Shown piece after piece: positions 1-8,791 of a stretch of DNA of 64,000 nucleotides. The DNA lies in NCBI RefSeq assembly GCF_031127815.1, contig NZ_JARXHY010000003.1:466218-530217 (forward strand). The letters are read 5' to 3'. Position numbers and translations under genes: made by a program. Each line of letters starts with the position of its first letter. Position 1 is the first letter of the stretch. This DNA comes from Pelagicoccus sp. SDUM812003. Its GTDB lineage: Bacteria; Verrucomicrobiota; Verrucomicrobiia; Opitutales; Opitutaceae. The notes beneath the pieces are model-generated. The model saw nothing but the letters and a program-made list of their open reading frames with translations. It made no database searches and was not told the origin of the DNA.

Positions 1-1
1 G

Positions 2-634
2 GCGGAGCATTTTCTCGATCGCCGCGAGCTCGGTTTGATCAACGTGGGCGGAGACGCCACCGTGGTAGCGGACGGCACCACCTACACCCTCAAGTTCAAG
101 GAGGCTCTCTATCTCGGGGCTGGCACCAAGGAAGTGACCTTCGCTTCGGTCGATGCGGCCAAGCCGGCGTTGCTTTATCTCAACTCCGCTCCCGCTCACC
201 AGGCTTTCCCATCGCGTCATGTCACGCTGGAGGATGCCAAGATTCTCAAGCTCGGCGCCTTGGAGTCTTCCAACGAGCGTCAGATCAATCAGCTGCTGGT
301 GAAGGAAGTGGTGCAGACCTGCCAGTTGCAGATGGGAATGACCGAACTGAAGCCCGGCAGCGTCTGGAACACCATGCCAGCCCACACCCACCTGCGGCGC
401 ATGGAAGCGTATTTCTACTTCCAGGTGCCGGAAGGCCAGTCGGTTTGTCACTTCATGGGCGAGCCAGACGAGACGCGTCACATCTGGATGCAGAACCACG
501 AAGCGGTGCTCTCTCCCTCCTGGAGCATTCACAGCGGCGCAGGCACCTCCAACTACATCTTCATCTGGGGCATGGCCGGTGAAAACCTCGACTACACCGA
601 TATGGATGTGCGCCAGCCCAACGAGCTGAAGTAG
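2..634 (+). CDS. kduI: 5-dehydro-4-deoxy-D-glucuronate isomerase KduI (5' end cut by window)
   Basis: KduI interconverts 5-keto-4-deoxyuronate and 3-deoxy-D-glycero-2,5-hexodiulosonate in cytoplasmic breakdown of pectin- or glycosaminoglycan-derived unsaturated uronates. The frame is open from base 2, so the start lies upstream; about 210 of the usual ~280 residues are visible. The text ERREL-like, [13 protein letters not shown] and [10 protein letters not shown] is typical of the family's bicupin fold. The metal site is visible as HTHLRRME (two His and a Glu), followed by the later His in [10 protein letters not shown]. It lies 32 bp upstream of kduD on the same strand, a standard kduI-kduD pair. 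Identification is firm; only the N-terminus is missing. Confidence 0.93.
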   Translation, partial: AEHFLDRRELGLINVGGDATVVADGTTYTLKFKEALYLGAGTKEVTFASVDAAKPALLYLNSAPAHQAFPSRHVTLEDAKILKLGALESSNERQINQLLVKEVVQTCQLQMGMTELKPGSVWNTMPAHTHLRRMEAYFYFQVPEGQSVCHFMGEPDETRHIWMQNHEAVLSPSWSIHSGAGTSNYIFIWGMAGENLDYTDMDVRQPNELK

Positions 635-666
635 CTTTTTCGAATCACTCCTTAGTCCCTCATCTT

Positions 667-1497
667 ATGAATAACGAACTATTCGATCTATCGGGCAAGG
701 TTGCCCTCATCACTGGCGGCACGCATGGCATCGGCATGGCTATCGGCAAGAAGCTCGGTCAAGCCGGCGCCAAGATATGCGTGAACGACATCTCCGAGGA
801 GAAGCTCGAGAGCTGCAAGGCGGAGTACGCCGAAGCGGGCATCGAGGTCTACACCTTGGTCTTCAACGTGACCGACGAAGCGGACGTGGACCGCGGCATC
901 TCTCAGATCGAAAAGGAGGTCGGCGCCATCGACATCCTGGTCAACAACGCCGGCATCATCAAGCGTATCCCCATTTTGGAACAGTCCGTTGAGGACTACC
1001 GCACGGTGATCGACGTGGACCTCATCGCTCCCTACATCGTGGGAAAGCGCGTGGCTCCTGGCATGATCAAGAAGCGCGCTGGCAAGATCATCAACATGTG
1101 CTCCATGATGAGCGTTTACGGCCGCAACTCGGTTTCGGCCTACGCCTCCGCCAAGGGTGGCCTCAAACTGCTCACGGCCAACATGTGCTGCGAGTGGGCC
1201 AAGCACAACATTCAGGTCAACGGTATCGGCCCGGGCTACATCGCCACGGCGCAAACCGCTCCCATCCGCGAGGGCAACCATCCCTTCAACGATCTGGTCA
1301 TGACCCGTACGCCAGCGGCTCGCTGGGGCGAGCCGGAGGACGTCGGAAACGCGGCGCTATTCCTGTCGTCGCAGGCCTCGAGCTTCGTCAACGGCCACGT
1401 GCTGTATGTCGATGGCGGCATCCTGGCTAACTTCGGCTATGTCAAGGGCGAGAACGATCTCCCGGACGCCGAGCTTATCGATAAAGCGACGCTTTAG
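667..1497 (+). CDS. kduD: 2-deoxy-D-gluconate 3-dehydrogenase / gluconate 5-dehydrogenase-type SDR (KduD)
   Basis: This is a classical short-chain dehydrogenase of 276 aa. It has the Rossmann motif TGGTHGIG (residues 16-23), NNAG (93-96) and the catalytic Ser146, Tyr159 and Lys163 (YASAK). Its position right after kduI supports the KduD role: NAD-dependent reduction of 3-deoxy-D-glycero-2,5-hexodiulosonate to 2-keto-3-deoxygluconate, which then enters the KdgK/KdgA route. Sequence alone cannot separate KduD from a gluconate 5-dehydrogenase, so the specificity rests on context. The C-terminal tail after the usual YVDGG motif is about 25 residues longer than in short SDRs. A hairpin terminator follows at 1558. 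Confidence 0.85.
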   Translation: MNNELFDLSGKVALITGGTHGIGMAIGKKLGQAGAKICVNDISEEKLESCKAEYAEAGIEVYTLVFNVTDEADVDRGISQIEKEVGAIDILVNNAGIIKRIPILEQSVEDYRTVIDVDLIAPYIVGKRVAPGMIKKRAGKIINMCSMMSVYGRNSVSAYASAKGGLKLLTANMCCEWAKHNIQVNGIGPGYIATAQTAPIREGNHPFNDLVMTRTPAARWGEPEDVGNAALFLSSQASSFVNGHVLYVDGGILANFGYVKGENDLPDAELIDKATL

Positions 1498-1557
1498 TTT
1501 CACTCGCGTCGATGCGGCTACGGTTTTAAAACGGTGCCGCTGACACGACGGGATTTC

Positions 1558-1596
1558 AAAGCTCCAGCGGCCTTTCGGCTTCTGGGGCTTTTTTTG
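1558..1596 (+). terminator. Rho-independent terminator after kduD
   Basis: A 10-bp stem (1558-1567 with 1582-1591, one G-U pair) closes a 14-nt loop and runs into a T tract, 60 bp after the kduD stop. It would end the kduI-kduD transcript. Confidence 0.75.
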
Positions 1597-1644
1597 TGTT
1601 AGATATATGAATACGAATAGGGACCTGGGGCTTTCTGGACGCGA

Positions 1645-1670
1645 AAGAGCCACCGCGATGGGTGGCTCTT
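1645..1670 (-). terminator. Hairpin after groEL
   Basis: A perfect 10-bp inverted repeat (1645-1654 with 1661-1670, 6-nt loop) lies 35 bp beyond the groEL stop. Read on the minus strand it ends in only three Ts, so it is a moderate terminator candidate and may also act on the plus strand. Confidence 0.5.
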
Positions 1671-1704
1671 GTGTTGCGTATCGAAAATTCGGCTACGGAG
1701 TGTC

Positions 1705-3339
1705 CTAGTAGTCGTAGTCGTCTGCGCCCGCGGGGGCGGCTGCCGACTTCTTCTTTTCGGGCAGGTCGGTGATCATGCAGTCGGTAGTCAGCAGCAAGCC
1801 GGCGATGCTGGCTGCGTTCTGCAGGGCTTGACGAGTGACCTTTGTTGGATCGACCACGCCCGCCTTCACCAGGTCTTCATAGGCGCCAGTGGCCACGTTG
1901 TAGCCCAGGTTGCCTTTGAGCTTGAGCACTTCGTTGACCACGGACGCGCCTTCCACGCCAGCGTTTTCGCAGAGCTGACGGAGCGGGGCTTCGATGGCGC
2001 GGCGCACGATGCGAGCGCCTTGCTTCTGGTCGCCTTCCTCCATCTTGGACAGTGCGGCATCGAGATCGGCTGCGGCTCGTAGCAGGGCTACGCCACCGCC
2101 TGGCAGGATGCCTTCTTCCACCGCTGCTCGCGTGGCGTGCAGAGCGTCGTCCACGCGATCCTTCTTTTCCTTGAGTTCAGGCTCGGTGGCAGCGCCGACA
2201 TTGATGACGGCCACGCCGCCTGCGAGCTTAGCCAAGCGTTCCTGCAGCTTTTCGCGGTCGTAGTCGGAGGTGGTTTCCTCGATCTGACGACGGATCTGCT
2301 TCACGCGTCCTTCGATGTCGCTCTTGGAGCCAGCTCCTTCGATGATGGTGGTGTCTTCCTTGGTGATGGTGACGCGCTTGGCTCGTCCGAGGTCCTCCAT
2401 CTTCACGCTCTCCAGCTTGAGGCCCAAATCCTCGGTGATGAACTTGCCGCCGGTGAGGGTGGCGATGTCCTGCATCATCGCTTTGCGTCGATCGCCGAAG
2501 CCGGGGGCTTTCACGGCGGCGACGTCGAGCGTGCCGCGGATCTTGTTGACCACCAGGGTGGCCAGGGCTTCGCCTTCCACATCCTCGGCGATGATCAGGA
2601 GCGGTTTTCCGCTCTTGGACACTTCCTGCAAGAGGGGCAGCAGATCCTTGAGGTTGCTGACCTTCTTTTCGAAGCAGAGAATGTATGGATTTTCCAATAC
2701 GGCCTCCATGGTCTCCGCGTTGGTGGCGAAGTAGGGGCTGAGGAAGCCCTTGTCGAACTGCATGCCTTCCACCACTTCGAGAGTGGTTTCCATGGACTTG
2801 GCTTCTTCCACGGTGATGGTGCCGTCCTTGCCGACCTTGTCCATGGCGTCGGCGATGATGTTGCCGATGGCGGTGTCCCAGTTCGCGGATACGGTGGCGA
2901 CCTGACGGATCTCGTCGGTGCCGGACACTTTCTTCGAGAGCTTGTGCAGGCTTTGCACCAGAACGTCGGTGGCCTGGTCGACGCCGCGCTTCAAGTAGAT
3001 CGGGTTGGATCCTGCGGCGACGGATTTGATGCCTTCTTTATATATAGCGTGGGCCAGCACGGTGGCGGTAGTGGTGCCATCGCCCGCCGAGTCGGCGGTC
3101 TTGGAGGCCACTTCGCGAGCGAGCTGGGCGCCCATGTTTTCGTAGGGATCGGAGAGCTCGATCTCCTTGGCCACGGTCACCCCGTCCTTGGTGGATTTCG
3201 GGGCGCCGAATTTCTTGTCGATGAGGACGTTGCGGCCTTTCGGGCCCATGGTGACCTTGACTGCGTTGCACAAGGTCTCGACGCCGCGAAGGATTTTCTT
3301 GCGAGCGTTTTCGTCGAACACGAGTTGTTTTTTGCTCAT
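1705..3339 (-). CDS. groL: 60 kDa chaperonin GroEL
   Basis: GroEL forms the double-ring cytoplasmic folding chamber that works with GroES and ATP. The 544-aa protein carries the family hallmarks: [11 protein letters not shown] near the N-terminus, the ATP-site motif [12 protein letters not shown], the TVEEA segment, and the late nucleotide-binding stretch LPGGGVALL. Length is normal for the family. The C-terminus ends in an Ala-rich then acidic/tyrosine tail (ADDYDY) and lacks the Gly-Gly-Met repeats usual in primary GroELs. It is the second gene of a groES-groEL operon, 25 bp after groES. Where genomes hold several groEL genes, tail-less copies are often the secondary ones, so other copies may exist in this genome. 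Confidence 0.98.
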   Translation of the reverse strand: MSKKQLVFDENARKKILRGVETLCNAVKVTMGPKGRNVLIDKKFGAPKSTKDGVTVAKEIELSDPYENMGAQLAREVASKTADSAGDGTTTATVLAHAIYKEGIKSVAAGSNPIYLKRGVDQATDVLVQSLHKLSKKVSGTDEIRQVATVSANWDTAIGNIIADAMDKVGKDGTITVEEAKSMETTLEVVEGMQFDKGFLSPYFATNAETMEAVLENPYILCFEKKVSNLKDLLPLLQEVSKSGKPLLIIAEDVEGEALATLVVNKIRGTLDVAAVKAPGFGDRRKAMMQDIATLTGGKFITEDLGLKLESVKMEDLGRAKRVTITKEDTTIIEGAGSKSDIEGRVKQIRRQIEETTSDYDREKLQERLAKLAGGVAVINVGAATEPELKEKKDRVDDALHATRAAVEEGILPGGGVALLRAAADLDAALSKMEEGDQKQGARIVRRAIEAPLRQLCENAGVEGASVVNEVLKLKGNLGYNVATGAYEDLVKAGVVDPTKVTRQALQNAASIAGLLLTTDCMITDLPEKKKSAAAPAGADDYDY

Positions 3340-3364
3340 GAACTTTTGATCTCCTTAGGAAGGG

Positions 3365-3673
3365 TTAGTTTTCGATAAGCGCGAGAATGTCGTCCTCGCG
3401 AACCAGCAGGTAGTCTTCGCCGTCGTACTTGAGCTCGGTACCGCCGTACTTGCTGAGCAAGATCCGGTCGCCTGCTTTGACGGGGAGCGGAGTGAGCTGA
3501 CCATCGTCCGAGCGGGCGCCCGGACCGACGGCGATCACTTCGGCCTGCTGTGGCTTTTCCTTGGCTGCGTCTGGAATGTAGATGCCGCCGACTTGCTGGT
3601 TTTCCTCGTCGACTCGCTTCACCAAGGCGCGAGCTCCGAGAGGTTTGATCTTAGGTTTAGTGACAACGGACAT
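3365..3673 (-). CDS. groS: 10 kDa co-chaperonin GroES
   Basis: GroES is the heptameric lid of the GroEL chamber. The 102-aa protein shows the expected order: [13 protein letters not shown] at the start, the mobile-loop region with [19 protein letters not shown], and the central [16 protein letters not shown] followed by DILALIE near the end. Length fits the family. It precedes groEL on the minus strand with 25 bp between them. I looked for a CIRCE (HrcA) operator upstream and did not find one. Confidence 0.97.
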   Translation of the reverse strand: MSVVTKPKIKPLGARALVKRVDEENQQVGGIYIPDAAKEKPQQAEVIAVGPGARSDDGQLTPLPVKAGDRILLSKYGGTELKYDGEDYLLVREDDILALIEN

Positions 3674-3980
3674 TTCGTTTTCTCCTGATGGTTTCAGATG
3701 ATTGATTGAGTAAAGGTAGGCGATAGGCGGTGGCTCACGGCCAGTTTCTTAGGAGCGTCGCCAGCCTGGCTATCGCATTCGTCGCTGACGATTAGCACCC
3801 GTAGCGCCAAGGATCGCGAAGGCGTTGAGATGCGTTTATAAGTTATTATCAGATAAAGGAATATAGTAGACTGATACGCTGCGTCGACGGTCCGGAATGT
3901 GAGTCATGGCTCGAGGTAGTCGGGGCGAACTGAGTCAAGTGAGACACGTTTCGCTCGCCGTGTCTCAGGGCGTCGCGTAG
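3674..3980. other. Divergent intergenic region groES / M48 peptidase
   Basis: This 307-bp stretch must hold the minus-strand groESL promoter and the plus-strand peptidase promoter. It has an AT-rich block at about 3835-3870, unlike its surroundings, that could supply a -10 element. No CIRCE inverted repeat was found. One strong hairpin is annotated separately; nothing else is recognisable. Confidence 0.5.
3940..3967. repeat. Perfect 9-bp inverted repeat before the M48 peptidase
   Basis: TGAGACACG (3940-3948) pairs exactly with CGTGTCTCA (3959-3967) across a 10-nt loop. It ends 13 bp before the peptidase start codon and has no T tract, so it is more likely an operator or a 5' leader hairpin than a terminator. 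The regulator is unknown. Confidence 0.4.
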
Positions 3981-5036
3981 ATGGGGGCGGGGCGTGACGA
4001 AACGGCCCACGATCAGACCGTCCGTTTAGCTTATGAATTCTACAAGATATTGGAGGATAATCGCTTGCAGGGTTTCGAATCGCGAGCCCCTGAGCTGGTC
4101 CGCTTTGTGCGTCGGCTGCTTTGGAGGTTGGGAATGTGGATGATCGACAAAAACGAAGTGGAGGAGCAGCGCTTCTCCAACCGGATGAAAAGCTTCGCAC
4201 AGGTGGGCGGGATCCTGCTCGTCTACCTAGGTGTGGCCTGTTTGTTCTTTGGTTTGGCGGAGTCTCTGCTGCTGGCGGCCCTCTCTCTGGCTTTGGTCGC
4301 GTTGGCTGGTACTCGGGGGATGGAGCTCGCCCTGAGGCTGCAAGGTGGGAGACCGCTGCCGCGTCGCGTGGCTCCGGACCTTTGGAGGAAAACGAGCGAT
4401 CTGGCGTGGAAGGCGGGACTGCCCTGTCCGCCGGATATCTATTTCTCGAACAGCGCCATGCCGAACGCCTTCGCGATCGGTACCCGGAGGCGCAGCGCCA
4501 TCTGCGTTTCCCGAGGCTTGCTTGAACTGCTGGACGATCGGGAGTTGCAGGCCGCGTTGGCCCATGAGGTGGCTCATATTCGAAACGGGGATTCCTTCTC
4601 CTTAGGGGCGTCCGGTCAGTTGGGGGATATGGCTCGGGTGTTCTCTTGGCTGGGCGTTGCGCTGCTGGCCCTGAGCTGGCCTAGCTACTTGGCCCAAGGT
4701 TTGGCGTTTCCTTGGGTGGGGCTGGTTGCCTTGCTGGCAGCCCCTTCTCTCATCACAATGCTGCAGCTGGCGTTTTCACGCTCGCGGGAGTTCGCGGCGG
4801 ATATCGGAGCGGTGGAGCTGGCGGCGGATCCGATCGCCCTCTGTTCGGCCCTCGCCAAGCTGGAAAGGGCGTCCGGCTTCTTCTTGCGGCGGTACTTTCT
4901 GCCGATGGGGCAGTCCAGCTGGCTGAGCACGCATCCTGCGACTAGCGAGCGCATCAGACGACTGGAGTCCATGCGGCGCCGGGATTGGGGTCTTCCAGCG
5001 TGGGTAGGCGAAGCCTTGCGGGGATTCATGCGCTAG
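3981..5036 (+). CDS. M48 family membrane metallopeptidase
   Basis: This is a 351-aa zinc peptidase of the HtpX/Ste24 superfamily. The catalytic HEVAH motif is at residues 195-199 and the third zinc ligand is Glu270 in REFAAD. The domain is framed by hydrophobic segments at about 75-110 and 215-260, so it is probably an inner-membrane protein with the active site on the cytoplasmic side, as in HtpX. The YFSNSAMPNAFAIG stretch before HExxH and the late STHPATSERIRRLES motif are typical of M48B. The first ~70 residues are charged and not part of the known domain. Natural substrates cannot be told from sequence; HtpX-like quality control of membrane proteins is the default inference. Confidence 0.88.
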   Translation: MGAGRDETAHDQTVRLAYEFYKILEDNRLQGFESRAPELVRFVRRLLWRLGMWMIDKNEVEEQRFSNRMKSFAQVGGILLVYLGVACLFFGLAESLLLAALSLALVALAGTRGMELALRLQGGRPLPRRVAPDLWRKTSDLAWKAGLPCPPDIYFSNSAMPNAFAIGTRRRSAICVSRGLLELLDDRELQAALAHEVAHIRNGDSFSLGASGQLGDMARVFSWLGVALLALSWPSYLAQGLAFPWVGLVALLAAPSLITMLQLAFSRSREFAADIGAVELAADPIALCSALAKLERASGFFLRRYFLPMGQSSWLSTHPATSERIRRLESMRRRDWGLPAWVGEALRGFMR

Positions 5037-5341
5037 AGGATTTCGAAGATGAAGGTCCCCCTTCGCGAGAATCGATTGGGTTTTTAGAAGTGGCTTCCGG
5101 GCAACCGCTCTGCGGGGATCCTCCAAAGGGATCAGGCGCGCGCCGGTTTCCGGTTTCATGAATCGAAACTCGCGTCGGCAGAAGCCGATATCGAAAGCGA
5201 CTGGCTTTTCGTCGATAGGCGCGAGCGATAGGCGTTAGGTTGAGCCGATTCAAAAAGGAATCCTAGGGTAATGGCCTAGATAACGCAAATTTGTTGCGAA
5301 AAGTGGTTGCGCTATTGCAAGGCGGTTGCGATACGAGATGC
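5037..5341. other. Intergenic region upstream of the ZnuD-like receptor
   Basis: This 305-bp region has no convincing gene. It carries a cluster of TTGC/GCAA half-sites just upstream of the receptor start (annotated separately). Nothing else was recognised. Confidence 0.45.
5284..5330 (+). promoter_or_regulatory. Clustered GTTGCG half-sites, candidate operator
   Basis: CGCAA-N5-TTGCG forms a dyad at 5284-5298. TTGC-N6-GCAA forms another at 5307-5320. The hexamer GTTGCG occurs three times in 38 bp (5293, 5306, 5325). The cluster ends 11 bp before the receptor ATG. It does not match Zur boxes that I know, so the binding protein is open. Confidence 0.35.
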
Positions 5342-7525
5342 ATGTGCAATTTCAAGTGGCGGTCTTTTTCGTTGTCTATCGGGCTTTCTCTCGGTGTTAG
5401 GCTATTCGCTCAGGAGGGTGTGAGCGACGCCATGAATACGGTGGAGCTCAAGCCGCATGTGGTGACGGCCAGTCCGTTCGTCACGGAGGTCGAGGAACTC
5501 GTGGTGCCGGTGAGCGAGCTCGCTGGGGGCGAACTGGACCGCAGAGCGGTGTCAAATCTGGGGGCGACGCTCGATGGCGAACCGGGCGTGCACTCCACTT
5601 ATTTCGGCCCCGGAGCGGGGCGACCGGTGATACGCGGGTTCGATGGGGATCGGGTGCGTATCCTAAATCAGGGTACGGATAGCCACGACGTTTCGCAGAC
5701 CAGTCCTGACCACGCGGTGAGCATCGAACCGATGTTCGCGTATGACATCGAGGTCGTGCGCGGACCTGCTTCGCTGCTTTATGGAAACGCGGCGATCGGC
5801 GGTGTGGTAAACGTCATCAGCAAGGAGTTGCCACGAGAGCGGGCCCTTCGTCCAATCAGCGGCGAGTTCGAGGCGAGCTATGGCTCGGTGGCGGATGAGA
5901 AGGTTGGGGGCATCGCTTTGCAGGGGGGACGAGGACGTTTCGCTTGGAGCCTCGGGTATATGGATCGCAGCTCTGGCGACATCGAAATCCCGGGCTTCGC
6001 AGAGTCAATCTACCAAATGGAGGCCGAGGAGCGCGACGAGCATGACGAACATGACGAGCATGAGGAAGAAGAGCATGAGGAGCATGAGGAGGAGGATGCG
6101 GCCTTTGGCGTGCTCGAAAACAGCTTTGTGGATACGCGTTCTGGCTACGTTGGAATGACCTGGTTCGGCGATGCTGGTTCGCTCGGTTTTTCGTATTCAA
6201 AATATGAAACAGATTACGGTGTTCCCGCGCATTCTCACGCTCATGAACACGAGAGTGAAGAGCATGATGACGGGGACGAATTCCACGAGGAAGATGAGGA
6301 GCATGAGCATGGCGAAGACGGCGTGACGGTCGACCTCGACCAGTCGCGCTTCGCCCTGCGCGGCGAGCTTATCAATCCGATCGATTTTATTGAGAGTGTG
6401 GAGCTGGATTTCAGCTACGGAGACTACCGCCATGCCGAAATCGAAGATGAGGTTGTGGGCACGGTTTTTGATCGTGATGGATACGAGTTGCGCCTGACCG
6501 CGGTGCATCGTCCGATCGGCGGCTTCACCGGAGCGTTCGGTCTGCAGGTGACGGACGAGTCGTTTTCCGCGGTAGGAGAGGAGGCGTTCATTCCAAGCAA
6601 CGACACGTCGCAGTACGGCCTGTTTGCGGTCGAGCGCCTGAATCGCCCCTGGGGCGCTTGGGAGTTCGGGGGCCGTGTCGAGACTGTGGACGTCGATCCG
6701 GTCGATGCCACGATTTACGGCAAAAGCTTCACGACAGGAAACGCCTCCGCGGGCTTCGTGCGTAGGGTGGGAGAGAGCGCAGCGTTCGCGTCGAATCTGA
6801 CCTATGCGGAGCGGGCTCCGAACGCGAGCGAGCTGTTCGCGTTCGGACCGCATATCGGTACGCAGAGCTTCGAGATAGGGGACTCCAGCTTGGGCGTGGA
6901 AAGCTCGGTCAATCTTGACCTGTCCTATCGCCTGACGGCTGGAAAGCTGACCGGAGAGTTTACCGTGTTTTACTCGGACTTTAGCGACTATATCTATATG
7001 CGTTTCCTCGATCACGAGCTTGTCGAGGGAATGTATGGAGAATTGGATACAGATGGGTTGAACGTCTTCCAGGCGACTCCTGCCGATGCCCGCTTCTACG
7101 GCTACGAAGTCGATTTGCGCTACCACATCATAGACGAAGCTGATCGCACGATGCACTTCGATCTGCTGATCGATCAGACGAGAGCGACGAACGAACGTTT
7201 TGAAACGAACATGCCCCGCATTCCGACTCGCCGAATCGGAGGACGCTACGAGTACGCCTTTGGGCCATGGGTGATGGGAGTGGAAGGTCGCTACAACGAA
7301 GCGGCGTCACATCTGGCCCCTAACGAGTTGCCAACCGACAGCTATTTTCTCTGGGGCGCGGACCTTCGGTACCGTATCCAGGCGACGGAAACGGTGACGG
7401 TTGATCTGTTCGCGGTGGGATCGAACCTTGGCGACGAAGAGGCTCGGCCCCATACCTCCTACCTCAAGGACTTGGCGCCGATGCCAGGCAGAAGCGTCAA
7501 GCTGGGCGTGCGGACACGTTTCTAG
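5342..7525 (+). CDS. TonB-dependent outer-membrane receptor, ZnuD-like, histidine-rich
   Basis: This is a TonB-dependent receptor of 727 aa from the ATG at 5342. I chose it because it begins a signal peptide ending at about LFAQ. A plug domain follows (GVHSTYFGPGAGRPVIRGF, then VEVVRGPASLLYGN-like text and GGVVNVI), then a beta-barrel ending in Arg-Phe. Two extracellular-loop-like segments (about residues 228-252 and 297-326) are extremely rich in His, Asp and Glu. Such loops occur in the zinc receptor ZnuD and suggest uptake of zinc or another divalent metal. Opening further upstream at a TTG is possible but would spoil the signal peptide. No metal ABC transporter lies in the window. Confidence 0.88.
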   Translation: MCNFKWRSFSLSIGLSLGVRLFAQEGVSDAMNTVELKPHVVTASPFVTEVEELVVPVSELAGGELDRRAVSNLGATLDGEPGVHSTYFGPGAGRPVIRGFDGDRVRILNQGTDSHDVSQTSPDHAVSIEPMFAYDIEVVRGPASLLYGNAAIGGVVNVISKELPRERALRPISGEFEASYGSVADEKVGGIALQGGRGRFAWSLGYMDRSSGDIEIPGFAESIYQMEAEERDEHDEHDEHEEEEHEEHEEEDAAFGVLENSFVDTRSGYVGMTWFGDAGSLGFSYSKYETDYGVPAHSHAHEHESEEHDDGDEFHEEDEEHEHGEDGVTVDLDQSRFALRGELINPIDFIESVELDFSYGDYRHAEIEDEVVGTVFDRDGYELRLTAVHRPIGGFTGAFGLQVTDESFSAVGEEAFIPSNDTSQYGLFAVERLNRPWGAWEFGGRVETVDVDPVDATIYGKSFTTGNASAGFVRRVGESAAFASNLTYAERAPNASELFAFGPHIGTQSFEIGDSSLGVESSVNLDLSYRLTAGKLTGEFTVFYSDFSDYIYMRFLDHELVEGMYGELDTDGLNVFQATPADARFYGYEVDLRYHIIDEADRTMHFDLLIDQTRATNERFETNMPRIPTRRIGGRYEYAFGPWVMGVEGRYNEAASHLAPNELPTDSYFLWGADLRYRIQATETVTVDLFAVGSNLGDEEARPHTSYLKDLAPMPGRSVKLGVRTRF

Positions 7526-7595
7526 TGGTCGTTGGAGACGCGCCCCACCGGGGGATAGAGGGCCTCCAGTTCGAGACAATGCGAAAGGTAGCGGC

Positions 7596-8306
7596 ATGAG
7601 CGAAAAGGATACGGTCAATCACTTCGACAAGCGGCAAGCCGAGTCCTATGACGCTCGTTGGCAAGCCTTGGCGCCGCTTAACGATAGCCTGCACTTGCAG
7701 CTCTCGCTGGTCCTGGAGGAAGCGCCGGAAGAGGCGCGTGTCCTTTGCGTGGGAGCGGGCACGGGAGCGGAGCTGATCGCTTTGGCGAGACGGTTCTCAA
7801 CGTGGCGTTTTCTGGCGGTGGATCCTTCGGCGCCGATGCTTGAGGTTTGCCGGAGGAAAGCTGAAGCGAACGGCGTTGCGGATCGCTGCGCCTTTCACGT
7901 CGGGCATGTGTCTGACGTTCCCGAAGCTGAGGGGGTGTTCGATGCGGCGACCTCGCTCCTCGTTTCCCACTTCATCGTGAACCTGGAGGAGCGGCTGCGG
8001 TATTTTCGGGACATTCGCGAGCGGTTGCGACCTGGAGGGGTGCTAGTGACTTCCGACCTCTGCGAAGCGCCGAGAGGCCAGCAAGCGGAGCTGATGCCGG
8101 TTTGGCTTCGCATGATGCGGTACGCGGGAGCGACCTCCGAGCAAGTCGAAGGCATGTTGACGTCCTATGAGCAAAACGTGTCGATGCTGCCCGAGCAAGC
8201 TATGGAAAACCTGCTGATCGAGGCGGGCTTTTCGCATCCCACGCTCTACGCCCAATCGCTTCTCATTCGATCTTGGTTCGCTCGAGCCAAGCAAACTCAC
8301 GCATAG
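7596..8306 (+). CDS. Class I SAM-dependent methyltransferase
   Basis: This is a predicted soluble methyltransferase of 236 aa. Motif I, LCVGAGTGAELIALA, is near residues 49-63, followed by an acidic residue at the end of strand beta 2 (FLAVDPSAPML). A later LLVSHFIVN and RLRPGGVLVTSDL match the usual post-I motifs. The ATG at 7596 has a Shine-Dalgarno-like GAAAGG just upstream; the frame stays open further 5' but without a good start. It lies 70 bp after the TonB receptor and may be cotranscribed with it. The substrate is not predictable. Confidence 0.8.
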   Translation: MSEKDTVNHFDKRQAESYDARWQALAPLNDSLHLQLSLVLEEAPEEARVLCVGAGTGAELIALARRFSTWRFLAVDPSAPMLEVCRRKAEANGVADRCAFHVGHVSDVPEAEGVFDAATSLLVSHFIVNLEERLRYFRDIRERLRPGGVLVTSDLCEAPRGQQAELMPVWLRMMRYAGATSEQVEGMLTSYEQNVSMLPEQAMENLLIEAGFSHPTLYAQSLLIRSWFARAKQTHA

Positions 8307-8562
8307 TTCTAGAAGCGAGAACGCCAGATGGCGCGTTGTTTTCCGGAATCTTGGGAGCAGGCGAAGCGACACTCGACCGACGGGAGGCAAGGGGGGGCCG
8401 ATCGTAGCGATTTTGCCTAAGGCAAAGTGGCGGAGAGAGAGGAATTGGTTGAGCGTTGCTCAAGTCCTGCGGACCCGTCTGCGGTCGCTGCGCTCCCTTC
8501 CGTCGAACCCTCTGCTCGGGTTCTTCATCCTGCTATCTCGCCATTCGACTCTACGCGTCGAA
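8307..8562. other. Intergenic region between methyltransferase and tRNA-Ser
   Basis: No protein gene is credible here. The stretch carries the palindrome TTTGCC-TAA-GGCAAA (8412-8426) and a degenerate copy of the tRNA-Ser 3' end (8428-8448). It also holds an inverted repeat that reaches into the real tRNA end. All three are annotated or discussed separately. Confidence 0.5.
8428..8448 (-). repeat. Degenerate copy of the tRNA-Ser 3' end
   Basis: These 21 bases match 19 of 21 with the last 21 bases (including CCA) of the tRNA-Ser gene at 8563-8583, in the same orientation and 135 bp away. No tRNA body accompanies the copy. This is the pattern left by an integrated or decayed element at a tRNA 3' end, or by a partial tRNA duplication. 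Confidence 0.5.
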
Positions 8563-8567
8563 TGGCG
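8539..8567. repeat. 11-bp inverted repeat overlapping the tRNA-Ser CCA end
   Basis: CGCCATTCGAC (8539-8549) pairs perfectly with GTCGAATGGCG (8557-8567) around a 7-nt loop. The right arm includes the encoded CCA of the tRNA, so in the precursor RNA the 3' end could be locked in a hairpin. There is no T tract. Confidence 0.55.
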
Positions 8568-8652
8568 GAGAGAGAGGGATTCGAACCCTCGGTACGGTTA
8601 CCCGTACACGCACTTTCCAGGCGCGCGCCTTCGACCACTCAGCCACCTCTCC
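8563..8652 (-). tRNA. tRNA-Ser (anticodon GGA)
   Basis: On the minus strand the 90-nt sequence starts GGAGAGG and ends TCTCTCC-G-CCA, giving a 7-bp acceptor stem with one G-U pair. It has the serine-type long variable arm, a T-loop GTTCGAATC, and the anticodon loop CTGGAAA with anticodon GGA, reading UCC/UCU. CCA is genome-encoded. Confidence 0.96.
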
Positions 8653-8791
8653 GTGACCTTCTTTTCGCCGTTCCCCTAGGGGGCTGGCGTGAAGAACGGC
8701 CTAATAAGAGGATTCGGGTATCGTCGGTCAATTTCTTTTCTCAAAAATTCCGAAACGGCGAAATGCTTCTCTTCAAATGCCAAAAACCCGC

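Noticed and set aside
2137..3378. 413-codon open frame on the strand opposite groEL
   Set aside because: It is a mirror of GC-rich codon use in groEL, His/Gly/Asp-rich with no family resemblance.
3674..3980. CIRCE (HrcA) operator for groESL
   Set aside because: No TTAGCACTC-N9-GAGTGCTAA dyad was found; a single TTAGCACCC word lacks its partner.
6020..6320. Tandem DNA repeat in the TonB receptor gene
   Set aside because: The GA/CAT-rich stretch reflects His/Asp/Glu-rich protein loops rather than a separate repeat element.
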